A stretch of 59,005 nt of DNA from Sulfuricella sp035530375 (GCA_035530375.1 DATKUY010000051.1:1-59005); one strand, 5' to 3'; shown: positions 8,783 through 17,212, numbered from the stretch's first letter. The notes: a model not told the origin generated them from the letters alone. Numbers and translations are program-made.

Positions 8783-9388
8783 ATGCGGAATTGGTTGCTG
8801 CCCATCATGTTGCTGCTTTCCCTGTCCTTGAGCGGTTGCGGCTACAACACGCTGCAATCCACCGACGAGCAGATCAAGGCGAGCTGGTCCGAGGTGATTA
8901 ACCAGTACCAGCGCCGCGCCGATCTGGTGCCCAATCTGGTGAACGTGGTCAAGGGCTATGCCGCACATGAGAAGGATGTGCTGACCCAGGTAACCGAGGC
9001 GCGCGCCAGGGTCGGCTCGATACAGGCCACGCCCGAGCTGATCAACGACGAGCAGGCCTTTGCCAAATTCCAGCAGGCACAGGCTCGCATGACCAGCGCC
9101 TTGTCCCGTTTGCTGGCGGTATCGGAGAATTACCCGCAACTCAAGGCAGACGGCGTATTCCGCGACTTGCAGGCGCAACTGGAAGGCACCGAAAACCGCA
9201 TTACCGTGGCGCGCAATCGCTACATCAAGGCGGTGCAGGAGTACAACGTGACGGTGCGTTCCTTCCCCAGCAATCTCACCGCGATGATGTTCGGCTACAA
9301 GACCAAGCCGAATTTCAGTGTGGAAAACGAGAAGGAAATTTCCACCGCGCCCAAGGTGGATTTCAGTGCGGCGCCGGCTGCCAGATAA
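8783..9388 (+). CDS. lemA: LemA family lipoprotein
   Basis: 201 residues from the ATG at 8783, which has an AGGAG site; the earlier TTG at 8762 is unlikely. The N-terminus is a lipoprotein signal ending in LSLSGC with Cys19 as the lipidated residue. The rest is the LemA helical domain: W-S-E-V-x-N-Q-Y-Q-R-R-A-D-L-V-P-N-L at the front, then LLAVSENYPQLKA and the NRYIKAVQEYN motif. LemA function is poorly defined. It stands immediately before two TPM-domain genes, with the first starting one base after its stop, a conserved trio. Confidence 0.93.
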   Translation: MRNWLLPIMLLLSLSLSGCGYNTLQSTDEQIKASWSEVINQYQRRADLVPNLVNVVKGYAAHEKDVLTQVTEARARVGSIQATPELINDEQAFAKFQQAQARMTSALSRLLAVSENYPQLKADGVFRDLQAQLEGTENRITVARNRYIKAVQEYNVTVRSFPSNLTAMMFGYKTKPNFSVENEKEISTAPKVDFSAAPAAR

Positions 9389-10234
9389 ATGCGCCTGGCC
9401 TGGCTAAGCAGCGCTGTTGTCGCCCTGTGGCTGCTGTTCGCTCCATGGGCGGCGGCCGAGGTGGCGGTGCCGCCGCTCAAGGCGCGCGTCACCGACCTGA
9501 CCGGAACGCTCCAGCCCGGCCAGCAGGCGGCGCTGGAGCATACCCTGCAAGCTTTCGAAGAGCGGAAGGGCAGCCAGGTCGCCGTTCTGATCGTCCCCAC
9601 CACCCAGCCTGAAACCATCGAGCAGTATTCCATCCGCGTCGCCGAATCCTGGAAGCTCGGGCGCAAGGGCGTGGACGACGGTGTGCTGCTTCTGGTCGCG
9701 AAGAATGATCGCAAGCTGCGCATCGAGGTGGGCTACGGTCTTGAAGGTGCCATCCCCGATGCGGTGGCGAAACGGATAATCAGCGAAATCATCTCGCCTT
9801 ATTTCAAAAAAGGGGATTTCTACGGCGGCATCGGCGCCGGAGTAGAGCGCATTATCAAAGTGATCGGAGGCGAGCCGCTGCCGGAGAAAGAATCATCCAG
9901 ATCGAGCAGCCGACCGTCATCTGGCGGCGACTGGCTGGGGCTTGCCTTTGTTATCGCGGTCGTCATCGGCGGCGTGATGCGCGCCCTGTTCGGCCAGTTC
10001 GTCGGTGGGCTGGTCGCGGGATCGGTTGCCGCAGTTATCGCCTGGCTGCTGTTCACTTCGGCAATGGTGGCCCTTGGCGCAGGGTTGATCGTGTTCTTTT
10101 TTACCCTGTTCGGCCGCCACGGTGGGGTCGGTGGATGGGGTAGCGGGGGAAGCGGCTGGTCGGGCGGGGATGGCGGCGGATTCAGCGGCGGTGGCGGCGA
10201 TTTCGGTGGCGGCGGCGCTTCGGGAGATTGGTAG
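9389..10234 (+). CDS. TPM-domain membrane protein (YgcG family)
   Basis: 281 residues: signal peptide (about 1-23), a TPM domain (about 27-150; RVTDLTGTL, GKRG-like DDGVLLLVAKNDRKLRIEVGYGLEG), a Ser-rich linker, two hydrophobic segments (about 190-245), and a Gly/Ser-rich tail. TPM domains face the periplasm; proposed roles include photosystem repair in plants and phosphatase-like activity, neither shown for this branch. The ATG directly follows the lemA stop, so expression is probably coupled. The glycine tail is typical of this family. Confidence 0.9.
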   Translation: MRLAWLSSAVVALWLLFAPWAAAEVAVPPLKARVTDLTGTLQPGQQAALEHTLQAFEERKGSQVAVLIVPTTQPETIEQYSIRVAESWKLGRKGVDDGVLLLVAKNDRKLRIEVGYGLEGAIPDAVAKRIISEIISPYFKKGDFYGGIGAGVERIIKVIGGEPLPEKESSRSSSRPSSGGDWLGLAFVIAVVIGGVMRALFGQFVGGLVAGSVAAVIAWLLFTSAMVALGAGLIVFFFTLFGRHGGVGGWGSGGSGWSGGDGGGFSGGGGDFGGGGASGDW

Positions 10235-10238
10235 GAAC

Positions 10239-10736
10239 ATGAAGATCAAACGCATAATCCGGCATTTTTTGACCTTTCCCTGGCAGGCAAGACAGGCGTT
10301 CCCGCAACGCGCAATGCGGGCCATCGAGGCGGCGATCAAGGAATCCGAAACGACCCACTACGGCGAAATCCGTTTTGCCGTAGAGGCTGCGCTGGATGCG
10401 CGTTCGCTGCTTGAAGGAAAAGGCGCACGCGACCGTGCCGTCGAAGTGTTCTCGCAGTTGCGGGTGTGGGACACCGAACATAACAATGGCGTGCTGATCT
10501 ATCTGCTGCTGGCTGACCGGCGGGTGGAAATTGTCGCCGACCGCGGCGTTCATCGGGATGTCGGGGCGCAGGGATGGGAAGAAATATGCCGCGAGATGGA
10601 ACAGCAGTTCAGGCTCGGACGCTTTGAAGAAGGCGTGGTTGTCGGCATACAGGCGGTTGCCCGCCACCTGGTCCGGCATTATCCGGCCAGCGGGAAAAAC
10701 GAGAATGAGCTGCCGGATAAACCCGTATTACTGTGA
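10239..10736 (+). CDS. TPM-domain protein, soluble paralogue
   Basis: 165 residues from the ATG at 10239, four bases after the previous gene. It contains a TPM domain (ESETTHYGEIRFAVEAALD, VWDTEHNNGVLIYLLLADRRVEIVADRGVH) without a signal peptide or clear membrane segment, apart from a slightly hydrophobic FLTFPWQA near the start. It is the usual third member of the lemA-TPM-TPM cluster and probably works with the membrane-bound paralogue. Biochemical role unknown. Confidence 0.87.
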   Translation: MKIKRIIRHFLTFPWQARQAFPQRAMRAIEAAIKESETTHYGEIRFAVEAALDARSLLEGKGARDRAVEVFSQLRVWDTEHNNGVLIYLLLADRRVEIVADRGVHRDVGAQGWEEICREMEQQFRLGRFEEGVVVGIQAVARHLVRHYPASGKNENELPDKPVLL

Positions 10737-10747
10737 AAATCGCGGCA

Positions 10748-12010
10748 TCAGGGCCGGCTGTCGTCCAGCAGGCTGACGTCGTCGAACTGGCGCTGATTTT
10801 CCTCGTGGCGTTTCTTCACCAGATACATCGTTCCGCTCAAGAATAGTCCGAACAGCGTAATGATCGTATAGATATGAAAATCCAGATGAATCAGCAGTGC
10901 ATACAGGCCGGTCATGACGAGGATGGAAAGGTTTTCGTTGAAATTCTGTAGCGCAATCGAGTGGCCGGCGCCCATCAGGATATGGCCGCGGTGCTGGAGC
11001 AGCGCGTTCATCGGTACAACGAAAAAGCCTGACAACGCGCCGACGAGAACCAGGAGCGGCACGGCGATCCACAGCGTATGCACGAAATTCATGGCGATAA
11101 CGATCAGTCCCATGGCGATCCCGAGCGGAATCACCCGCACCGATTTGCGCAGCGTGATCATTTTCGCCGCCAGTACCGCGCCTATCGCGACACCCACAGC
11201 CACCACCCCTTGCAGCATGCTGGCTTTGGAAAGCCCTAAATGCAGTGCCGCTTCGGCCCACTTGATAACGATGAATTGCAGGGTTGCGCCCGCACCCCAG
11301 AACAGCGTGGTGACCGCGAGCGATACCTGGCCGAGCTTGTCGCGCCAGAGTAAAGTCAGGCAGTGGTTGAAATCGTGGATCAGGTAAAGCGGATTTCTTT
11401 TCAGAATCCGGTGATCGACGCCGGCGTCCGGAATATACAGATTGAAGAGTGCTGCAATCAGGTAGATGCCGCCGATGATGCCGATGCTCATTTTCGGGAT
11501 CGTGTCGATGCCGGTGTCGATTAATGGGCAATCGAAGCTCAACAAGGCATGGGCGATATCCGGTTTGAGCAGCAGCCCGCCCACCACCGTGCCAAGGATG
11601 ATTGCCATCACCGTCAACCCCTCGATCCAGCCGTTGGCGACCACCAGCAGGCGGTGCGGTAGGAGTTCAGTGAGAATGCCGTACTTGGCGGGCGAATAGG
11701 TGGCGGCGCCAAGGCCGACAACGGCATAGGCTACCAGCGGATGTACGCCGAAGAACATCATCAGGCAGCCGAAAATTTTTACGCCGTTACTGATCAGCAT
11801 CACCCGGCCCTTGGGCATAGAGTCGGAGAAAGCGCCGACAAACGCGGCGAGGACGACGTAGGAAAGGGTGAAGAACAGTTTGAGCAGCGGCTCGTATTCA
11901 CGCGGTGCGTGCATGTCGCGCAGGGCGAAAATGGCAACGATCAGCAGGGCATTGTCGGCTAGCGCGGAGAAAAACTGGGCTGCAAGAATAGTGTAAAAGC
12001 CGCGCTTCAT
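10748..12010 (-). CDS. lplT: Lysophospholipid transporter LplT (MFS)
   Basis: 420 residues from the ATG at 12010 (MKRGFYTILAAQFFSALADN, the LplT opening with conserved D-N); an open frame continues upstream but has no family similarity. Twelve hydrophobic helices are spread over the length and loops hold motifs such as SPAKYGILTELLP. LplT flips lysophospholipids across the inner membrane for re-acylation. In enterobacteria it neighbours or is fused to the acyltransferase aas; no acyltransferase is seen here. It is divergent from the LysR gene with 178 bp between, so that regulator might control it. Confidence 0.92.
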   Translation of the reverse strand: MKRGFYTILAAQFFSALADNALLIVAIFALRDMHAPREYEPLLKLFFTLSYVVLAAFVGAFSDSMPKGRVMLISNGVKIFGCLMMFFGVHPLVAYAVVGLGAATYSPAKYGILTELLPHRLLVVANGWIEGLTVMAIILGTVVGGLLLKPDIAHALLSFDCPLIDTGIDTIPKMSIGIIGGIYLIAALFNLYIPDAGVDHRILKRNPLYLIHDFNHCLTLLWRDKLGQVSLAVTTLFWGAGATLQFIVIKWAEAALHLGLSKASMLQGVVAVGVAIGAVLAAKMITLRKSVRVIPLGIAMGLIVIAMNFVHTLWIAVPLLVLVGALSGFFVVPMNALLQHRGHILMGAGHSIALQNFNENLSILVMTGLYALLIHLDFHIYTIITLFGLFLSGTMYLVKKRHEENQRQFDDVSLLDDSRP

Positions 12011-12150
12011 CTGCTTTTCAGGGTGGGTTCCGTTCTGGTTTATCGGGCTTTGCAGGGAAAATGCCACGAACTTTATACCATGAAACCCGATGAGGTGCCA
12101 TGCGTCCAGCCCGAAGTGATCTTGGTCTATCTTTACGCGCCAATTTGTGA

Positions 12151-12180
12151 TTGAATGATGGGTCAAAAATTTCGTATATG
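12151..12180 (+). promoter_or_regulatory. Possible promoter of the LysR-type gene
   Basis: TTGAAT at 12151 and TATATG at 12175 are separated by 18 bp. Initiation about seven bases after the -10 box would fall almost on the ATG at 12189, giving a leaderless or near-leaderless message. No ribosome site is visible before that ATG. The box matches are moderate. Confidence 0.35.
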
Positions 12181-12188
12181 GTTTCCCT

Positions 12189-13079
12189 ATGGCAGATCGC
12201 CGACTCCAGGTTTTTTACACCGTTGCGAAGCAGCTGAGTTTCACCAAGGCGGCTGAAATCCTCTTTATGACTCAACCGGCGGTGACATTTCAGGTCAAAC
12301 AACTGGAAGAGCATTTTAATACCCGTCTGTTCGAACGCAGCCATAGCAAAATCGCGCTTACGCCCGCCGGACAGTTGGCGATGGATTACGCCGAACGCAT
12401 CCTGAACCTGACTGCGGAAATGGAAACGCGCCTTACGGAAATGACCGGAGAGGTCGGCGGCACGTTGTTGATCGGCGCCAGCACCACTATTGCGGAATAC
12501 ATGCTGCCGCGCATGCTGGGGGATTTCAAGGCGCGCTACCCGCAGGTCCAGACACGGCTTACAGTGGCGAACTCGGAAACGATCGAGTCCAGGGTGGCCG
12601 ACCATACCTTGGACATCGGGCTGATCGAAGCCCCTTCCCACCATCCCAGCCTGAAATCCGAAGTATGCTGCGAAGACGAACTGGTGATGATCTGTGCGCC
12701 GCAGCACCCCCTTGCCAAGCTGGCATCGGTCTCGGCCGAGAAACTTGTCGTTCAACCCTACATCAGCCGCGAGGCGGGTTCAGGGACGCGCGAGGTGGTG
12801 GACGACTTTTTCAAGCGCTCCGGCATTTCGCCGGATGATCTGGACATCGCCATGGAACTGGGCAGCCCGGAGGCAATCAAGGGCGCGGTGGAAGCCGGGT
12901 TGGGTATCGCGATTGTCTCGCGTGTCACCATCCTCAAGGAAATCAAGCTGGGCGACCTTGTCGCCGTGCCGCTGGAACCGTGCCTGATCCGACCATTGTC
13001 GGTGGTTTATGGCACGGAAAAATTCCGCTCCAAACTGTTGCAGTCCTTCCTGGACTTTACAACCGAAGCGCTGAAATAG
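12189..13079 (+). CDS. LysR-type transcriptional regulator
   Basis: 296 residues: winged helix at about 1-60 (FTKAAEILFMTQPAVTFQVKQLEEHFNTRLFER) and a type 2 periplasmic-binding-like effector domain (about 90-290; GASTTIAEYMLPRML, SREAGSGTREVV). The DNA-binding helix and effector signature resemble the LysR subgroup associated with selenium metabolism and sulfur-type regulators, but I cannot assign a ligand. It is divergent from lplT and followed nine bases later by a small conserved gene. There is no obvious Shine-Dalgarno sequence before its ATG. Confidence 0.92.
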   Translation: MADRRLQVFYTVAKQLSFTKAAEILFMTQPAVTFQVKQLEEHFNTRLFERSHSKIALTPAGQLAMDYAERILNLTAEMETRLTEMTGEVGGTLLIGASTTIAEYMLPRMLGDFKARYPQVQTRLTVANSETIESRVADHTLDIGLIEAPSHHPSLKSEVCCEDELVMICAPQHPLAKLASVSAEKLVVQPYISREAGSGTREVVDDFFKRSGISPDDLDIAMELGSPEAIKGAVEAGLGIAIVSRVTILKEIKLGDLVAVPLEPCLIRPLSVVYGTEKFRSKLLQSFLDFTTEALK

Positions 13080-13088
13080 GCTCCGGCC

Positions 13089-13451
13089 ATGAAGCAGGAA
13101 GAAAAGAAATTGCTGCGTCTGCTCGACGCGCTTACCGTCGAGCAGCGGGATACCGTCATCGCCTTCGTTGAATTTCTGGCCGCCCGTAATCCGCCTGTCA
13201 GTGCCGCCGAGGTACAGGAACCGCTGCCGATTTCCCGCCCCGCCGATGAAACGGTCGTCAAAGCCATCAAGCGTCTGCGGGAAACCTACCCGATGCTCAA
13301 CCCCGACAAGCTGTTGCACGAAATTTCCGGGCTCATGATGAAGCACATGATGAACGGCAAGCCAGCCGCCGAGGTGATCGACGAACTGGAAGCGCTTTTT
13401 GCCCGTTATTATCTGGCTTACAAAGAAAGCCTCCAGGAAACCCCCGAGTAA
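13089..13451 (+). CDS. Conserved hypothetical protein
   Basis: 120 residues, starting nine bases after the LysR gene and so probably co-transcribed. It is helical and charged, without signal peptide or membrane segment. Recognisable stretches are LDALTVEQRDTVIAFVEFLAAR and HEISGLMMKHMMNGKPAAEVIDELEALFARYY. I do not recognise a domain. Codon use resembles the neighbours, and a strong hairpin follows, so it is very probably a real gene. Confidence 0.8.
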   Translation: MKQEEKKLLRLLDALTVEQRDTVIAFVEFLAARNPPVSAAEVQEPLPISRPADETVVKAIKRLRETYPMLNPDKLLHEISGLMMKHMMNGKPAAEVIDELEALFARYYLAYKESLQETPE

Positions 13452-13456
13452 CGACT

Positions 13457-13479
13457 CCCTCTCCCTTTACGGGAGAGGG
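13457..13479. terminator. Hairpin between convergent genes
   Basis: Perfect 9-bp stem CCCTCTCCC / GGGAGAGGG with a 5-base loop, between the small conserved gene (+) and phoH (-). It lacks a clear T-run on either strand. It resembles the element at 16025-16046 and may be a dispersed repeat acting as a bidirectional terminator. Confidence 0.5.
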
Positions 13480-13492
13480 GTTCCGCGTCTCC

Positions 13493-14887
13493 CTAAAGCA
13501 CCTCTGCCGCGTAATCCGCCAGCCTCGAACGTTCGCCGCGCATCAGCGTGACATGGCCGGAATGTCCCCACCCCTTGAAGCGATCCACCACATAGGTCAG
13601 TCCTGAACTGCCTTCGGTCAGGTAGGGCGTATCGATCTGCGCGATATTGCCGAGGCAGACCACCTTGGTGCCGGGGCCGGCGCGCGTGACCAGGGTTTTC
13701 ATCTGTTTCGGCGTAAGGTTCTGCGCCTCGTCGATGATCAGGAATTTTTTCAGGAAGGTGCGCCCGCGCATGAAGTTGAGCGACTTGATCTTGACCCGCG
13801 AGCGGATCAAATCCTGCGTTGCGGCGCGTCCCCAGTCGCCGGCTTCGTCGTCGGTCTTGTTGAGCACGTCCAGATTGTCTTCCAGCGCGCCCATCCACGG
13901 CGCCATTTTTTCTTCCTCGGTGCCGGGCAGGAACCCGATGTCTTCACCGACAGGGACGGTGACACGGGTCATGATGATCTCGCTGTAAAGCTTCTGGTCC
14001 AGCGTCTGCGTCAGGGCGGAAGCCAGGGTGAGCAGAGTTTTGCCGGTTCCGGCCTGGCCCAGCAGGGTGATGAAGTCCACTTCCGGATTCATCAGCAGAT
14101 TCAGCGCGAAATTTTGCTCGCGGTTGCGTGCGGCGATGCCCCATACGTTGTTTTTGAGATGGGTATAATCCTTCACCGTTTCCAGCACGGCGCTGTTGCC
14201 GTTCAATTCCTTGACGATGGCGTGGAACGGATTGTCGAATTCGAAATAGACAAATTCATTAACCATCAGGCTGGAGCAGAGCGGCCCCTTGACACGGTAA
14301 TAGGTGTGGCCGTTTGCCTGCCAGGATTCCATGCCCTTGCCGTGCTTGTCCCAAAAGTCCGCCGGCAGCGCCTTGAGCCCGGTGTAAAGCAGGTCGGTAT
14401 CTTCCAGCACCTTGTCGTTGAAGTAGTCTTCCGCGGCAAAGCCCAGAGCGCGGGCCTTGATGCGCATGTTGATATCTTTACTGACGAGGATGACTTCGCG
14501 CTTCGGGAACTGCGCCTGTAAACTCATCACCACGCTGATGATCTGGTTGTCTGCCTTGCTGGTCGGCATGCCGGCAGGCAGTTCGCCATTCATCTGCTTG
14601 GTCTGCAGGAACAGGCACCCGCTACAGTTTTTATTGTGGGTGGAAAGGGGGAATCCATCCTCCATCGCGGTCTGGGCGCCGCTGACGATCTCGTCCAGAA
14701 AGCGGCTGGCCTGGCGCGCGTTGCGTGCAACCTCGGTCATGCCTTTCTTGTTGTTGTCCAGTTCTTCCAGCGTGATCATCGGCAGGAAGATGTCGTGCTC
14801 TTCGAAGTGGAACAGGCTCGATGGGTCGTGCATCAGTACGTTGGTGTCGAGAACGAACAGCTTGGTGGTGCGGGACTTTCGTGCCAT
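13493..14887 (-). CDS. PhoH-family ATPase with N-terminal PIN nuclease domain (PhoH2 type)
   Basis: 464 residues. The PIN domain (about 8-150) starts FVLDTNVLMHDP and keeps the acidic set Asp14, Glu41/42, Asp113 and Asp138. A linker follows, then a PhoH ATPase with P-loop GQAGTGKT (277-284), VTVPVGEDIGFLPG and the Walker B-like FLIIDEAQNLTP. PhoH2-type proteins have been described as RNA helicase-ribonucleases, in some bacteria within toxin-antitoxin-like operons. In betaproteobacteria this gene usually follows a peroxiredoxin gene, as here, although the peroxiredoxin has decayed. Confidence 0.93.
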   Translation of the reverse strand: MARKSRTTKLFVLDTNVLMHDPSSLFHFEEHDIFLPMITLEELDNNKKGMTEVARNARQASRFLDEIVSGAQTAMEDGFPLSTHNKNCSGCLFLQTKQMNGELPAGMPTSKADNQIISVVMSLQAQFPKREVILVSKDINMRIKARALGFAAEDYFNDKVLEDTDLLYTGLKALPADFWDKHGKGMESWQANGHTYYRVKGPLCSSLMVNEFVYFEFDNPFHAIVKELNGNSAVLETVKDYTHLKNNVWGIAARNREQNFALNLLMNPEVDFITLLGQAGTGKTLLTLASALTQTLDQKLYSEIIMTRVTVPVGEDIGFLPGTEEEKMAPWMGALEDNLDVLNKTDDEAGDWGRAATQDLIRSRVKIKSLNFMRGRTFLKKFLIIDEAQNLTPKQMKTLVTRAGPGTKVVCLGNIAQIDTPYLTEGSSGLTYVVDRFKGWGHSGHVTLMRGERSRLADYAAEVL

Positions 14888-14897
14888 TTGGGACCCT

Positions 14898-15284
14898 TTA
14901 TGTGAGCGTCTTGTTAAAATTAATTACTTCCTGAGCATGGCCGCGCCACTCGCGCCGCGCCGCACCCATCCTGTCAATGACGAAGGCGCCGCGTTCGATG
15001 CCTCCGGCCTGTTTACCATACAAATGTTTCAATTTTTTAAAACGGCGTGTAATGCTGCCGTGCGAGGTGTCATGGATTTCGCAGCCACGGGCGCGGCATT
15101 CCGGATGCGGATCGCGGAATAGCTGCGCTTCGGCAGTGCTGCCGGGGTAGGAATCCTTGGGGAGAAAATACAGCGCGACAGGCCGGTCAATCGCCGACGG
15201 CAGGCGGGACGGCTTGCCGCAGGTCGCGGACGGATCATGGTCGGGAGCGGGTTGGTCGAGCATCCGGGTTGCCGTGTTGGTCAT
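14898..15284 (-). pseudogene. PrxQ/BCP-type peroxiredoxin relative lacking the catalytic cysteine
   Basis: 128 residues from the ATG at 15284 (an alternative start lies at 15326). The sequence follows PrxQ peroxiredoxins: APDxDxPATxGK at the front, VALYFLPKDSYPGSTAEAQLFRD in place of VLYFYPKDxTPGCTxEGxxFRD, then GCEI, and at the end YGKQxxGIERxxFVIDxxGxxRREWRG. The peroxidatic Cys is replaced by Ser (YPGST). The segment between GCEIHDTSHGSI and HLYGKQ is about 30 residues shorter than in the family. The frame is otherwise unbroken, so it is either a decaying gene or a repurposed protein. It lies 10 bases from phoH in the same direction. Confidence 0.65.
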
Positions 15285-15379
15285 GGCTACATTGTTGACA
15301 AAAACCGGCTGCAAGGCAACAGGCACGTGATGACATTATTGTTAGAATAAGGTTTTATCCCCCAGCCAGGAGCGACGAT

Positions 15380-15925
15380 ATCGAACCCCCCAAGCCAGAA
15401 ACTGCGCGCCTGTTTTTCGCACTGTGGCCCGATGCGCCCACCTGCGCCCGTCTGGACAAGGTCGGCAGGCGTTTGCACGAGATTTGCGGCGGACGCCGCA
15501 CCCGTGCAGAAACCATCCACCTTACCCTGGCATTCCTCGGCGATATCGAGCTGGCGCGGATTGACGAGCTGATCTTGCTGGCCGGGGAGATCCAGGTCCC
15601 AACATTCGCCCTCAGGCTGACGCACTCCGGCTGGTGGCATCATAACCGGATCGCCTGGGTCGCGCCGGACGAAACCCCGCAGGAATTGGCGCAACTGGTC
15701 GATGAATTGAAGAAAAGACTGGACGGTGCGGGGTTCCGCCTTGAGGTCAGGCCATTTGTCCCGCACATCACGCTACTTCGAAAAGCCAACTGCAAGCGTG
15801 AGGCGTTGCCGGACGAGGTGATTGAATGGCATGCCGGGGATTTCGTTCTGGTCAGATCGGTACTGGGCGAACGCGGAGCGGCTTACGAGGTGGCAGGCCG
15901 CTGGCCGTTGTTACCCCGAAAATAG
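15380..15925 (+). CDS. thpR: RNA 2',3'-cyclic phosphodiesterase ThpR (LigT family)
   Basis: The frame encodes the full 2H-phosphoesterase fold: RLFFALWPD at the front, the first H-x-T motif in TIHLTLAFLGD and the second in PHITLLRK. The family hydrolyses 2',3'-cyclic phosphates or, in reverse, ligates tRNA halves. No ATG, GTG or TTG precedes the RLFFALWPD strand in frame. An AGGAG at 15368-15372 is seven bases before ATC at 15380, which I take as the most likely start (181 residues). Starting at the first TTG (15473) would delete the first beta strand. The gene may therefore use a rare start codon or carry a mutated one. Confidence 0.8.
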   Translation: MEPPKPETARLFFALWPDAPTCARLDKVGRRLHEICGGRRTRAETIHLTLAFLGDIELARIDELILLAGEIQVPTFALRLTHSGWWHHNRIAWVAPDETPQELAQLVDELKKRLDGAGFRLEVRPFVPHITLLRKANCKREALPDEVIEWHAGDFVLVRSVLGERGAAYEVAGRWPLLPRK

Positions 15926-16024
15926 CGACTGCCGTTGAATGAGGATTTGAAACTGCCTGGAACTTGCCCTGCCAACGCCATGAAATTCCAGCGTCAAGCT
16001 GTGTCATGGGAACTCCTTCTGCTT

Positions 16025-16046
16025 CCTCCCCCTTGACGGGGGGAGG
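16025..16046. terminator. Hairpin between convergent genes
   Basis: CCTCCCCC and GGGGGAGG form an 8-bp stem with a TTGACG loop between thpR (+) and the host-attachment gene (-). The surrounding text GGGGGAGGGTTGGGGAGAGG resembles a dispersed GC-rich intergenic repeat. No T-run follows on either strand. Confidence 0.45.
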
Positions 16047-16067
16047 GTTGGGGAGAGGAGGCTTTGA

Positions 16068-16511
16068 TTATTGCAGATAAATGAGTTTCCCAAGGTGCCC
16101 CGTCAACTCCTTGCTGGTCGCCTTGGTGTAATCCTTGCCCAGACTCCCGCTGATCAAGTTGCGCACCTGGACGCTTAACTGGCTGTTGAGCAGGCCGCGG
16201 AAACGGGGTTCGGCGGCCACGATGAGGCGCTGATAACTGTTGCCGGTGCGCCCCTGCTCGATGTGCTGGGCAAGTCTCCGTGCGAAGGTTTCATGTTCGT
16301 GCTGCTTGGGGGCGGTTGCCGGCTGGCGGGCGCCATGGCCATTGCCGGCGCTTTGCATGTGGCCGGAGCGGTCTGACACAAGATCCGAGTTTTTCTTCCG
16401 GCTGTCGGGATGGTCGAAGGCGGCGATTTCCTCCAGACCCTTGCTGCTTCCTTTGTTGGCGTAGATTTTTGCTTCACTGGCATTTGCGACGAGAATCCAG
16501 GTTGTAGCCAT
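16068..16511 (-). CDS. Host attachment protein family (PF10116)
   Basis: 147 residues from the ATG at 16511; an upstream ATG at 16541 adds ten residues with no similarity. The start TTWILVANASEAKIY and the end LISGSLGKDYTKATSKEL are the signature of proteins annotated as required for attachment to host cells, distant eRF1-domain-1-like folds. A polar linker in the middle (KKNSDLVSDRSGHMQS) is typical. The real role is not known and the name is historical; free-living bacteria commonly carry it. A perfect FNR-like dyad lies 56 bases upstream. Confidence 0.85.
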   Translation of the reverse strand: MATTWILVANASEAKIYANKGSSKGLEEIAAFDHPDSRKKNSDLVSDRSGHMQSAGNGHGARQPATAPKQHEHETFARRLAQHIEQGRTGNSYQRLIVAAEPRFRGLLNSQLSVQVRNLISGSLGKDYTKATSKELTGHLGKLIYLQ

Positions 16512-16566
16512 ATTGCCCCCATTCCAGAAGTTAATGAACAAAACCAGATTTAATCGTATCAGCTAA

Positions 16567-16580
16567 TTGACCTGAGTCAA
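16567..16580 (-). promoter_or_regulatory. CRP/FNR-family operator-like dyad
   Basis: TTGAC-CTGA-GTCAA is a perfect 5-4-5 inverted repeat with the spacing of FNR, ANR and DNR sites (consensus TTGAT-N4-ATCAA). It lies 56 bp upstream of the host-attachment gene start, a sensible distance for activation. A partly similar half-site cannot be excluded for the opposite gene, whose start is 232 bp away. Confidence 0.55.
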
Positions 16581-16811
16581 GGTTGTGACGTGATTTGTTC
16601 AGGAATCCGTTAGCGGCTATGTGTCTGCGGCGATTTCACCCTATCTCTTGTGGTAGACGGTGAATAACCCTATGATGTGGAATGGTTTTAAGCGGGATGT
16701 ACCCGTAGCCCCTCGTGTTACTTGAACGAACGCCCTACTTCCGCATAGAGCTAAATGGAGACAGTTGAGCCTGTCCTCTAGGGGTTACCCATAAATTTCT
16801 GGAGATGGAAA

Positions 16812-17069
16812 ATGATGTATCGATATTTGGTTACAACTTTCCGCACACCACAATTTCAACCGTCTGTCATCGACGGGCACTATGCATTCTTGGATCGCTT
16901 GAGACAGGATGGAAAGCTCGAACTGGCTGGCCCGTTTACTGACAAATCTGGCGGCGCTTACTTAATCAAGGCCGCTAATCTGGAAGAGGCCAGAGCATTG
17001 GCTTTCAGTGATCCAGTGCATACAACAAAATCTTCGATAGTTACAGTTTACGAATGGAATGCAAAGTGA
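16812..17069 (+). CDS. YciI-like protein (YCII domain)
   Basis: 85 residues, a single YCII ferredoxin-like domain. The conserved His-Asp pair is present in GHYAFLDRL, followed by GPFTDKSGGAYLI and the ending SDPVHTTKSSIVTVYEW. The family is small and mostly of unknown function; some members act in dechlorination or as putative enzymes. A GGAGATGGAA site precedes the start. Base composition is more AT-rich than the neighbours, as in the GST gene that follows. Confidence 0.88.
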   Translation: MMYRYLVTTFRTPQFQPSVIDGHYAFLDRLRQDGKLELAGPFTDKSGGAYLIKAANLEEARALAFSDPVHTTKSSIVTVYEWNAK

Positions 17070-17212
17070 CGGGTTGGCTGTCAATTAAATCGGGGGAAGA
17101 TTCCTGCGCAATCATAGCAATTCCCTATCGGCGCTCTTTAAAAGCGCGGCTGAAGCAATCTGAATTCGATTTGACGTTGAATGCGTGAAATATCTCAGAG
17201 GGGTCCAACGAC

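Noticed and set aside
16600..16811. Possible riboswitch or structured RNA before the YciI gene
   Set aside because: The region has some short complementary segments but I could match no known riboswitch core, so I do not annotate one.
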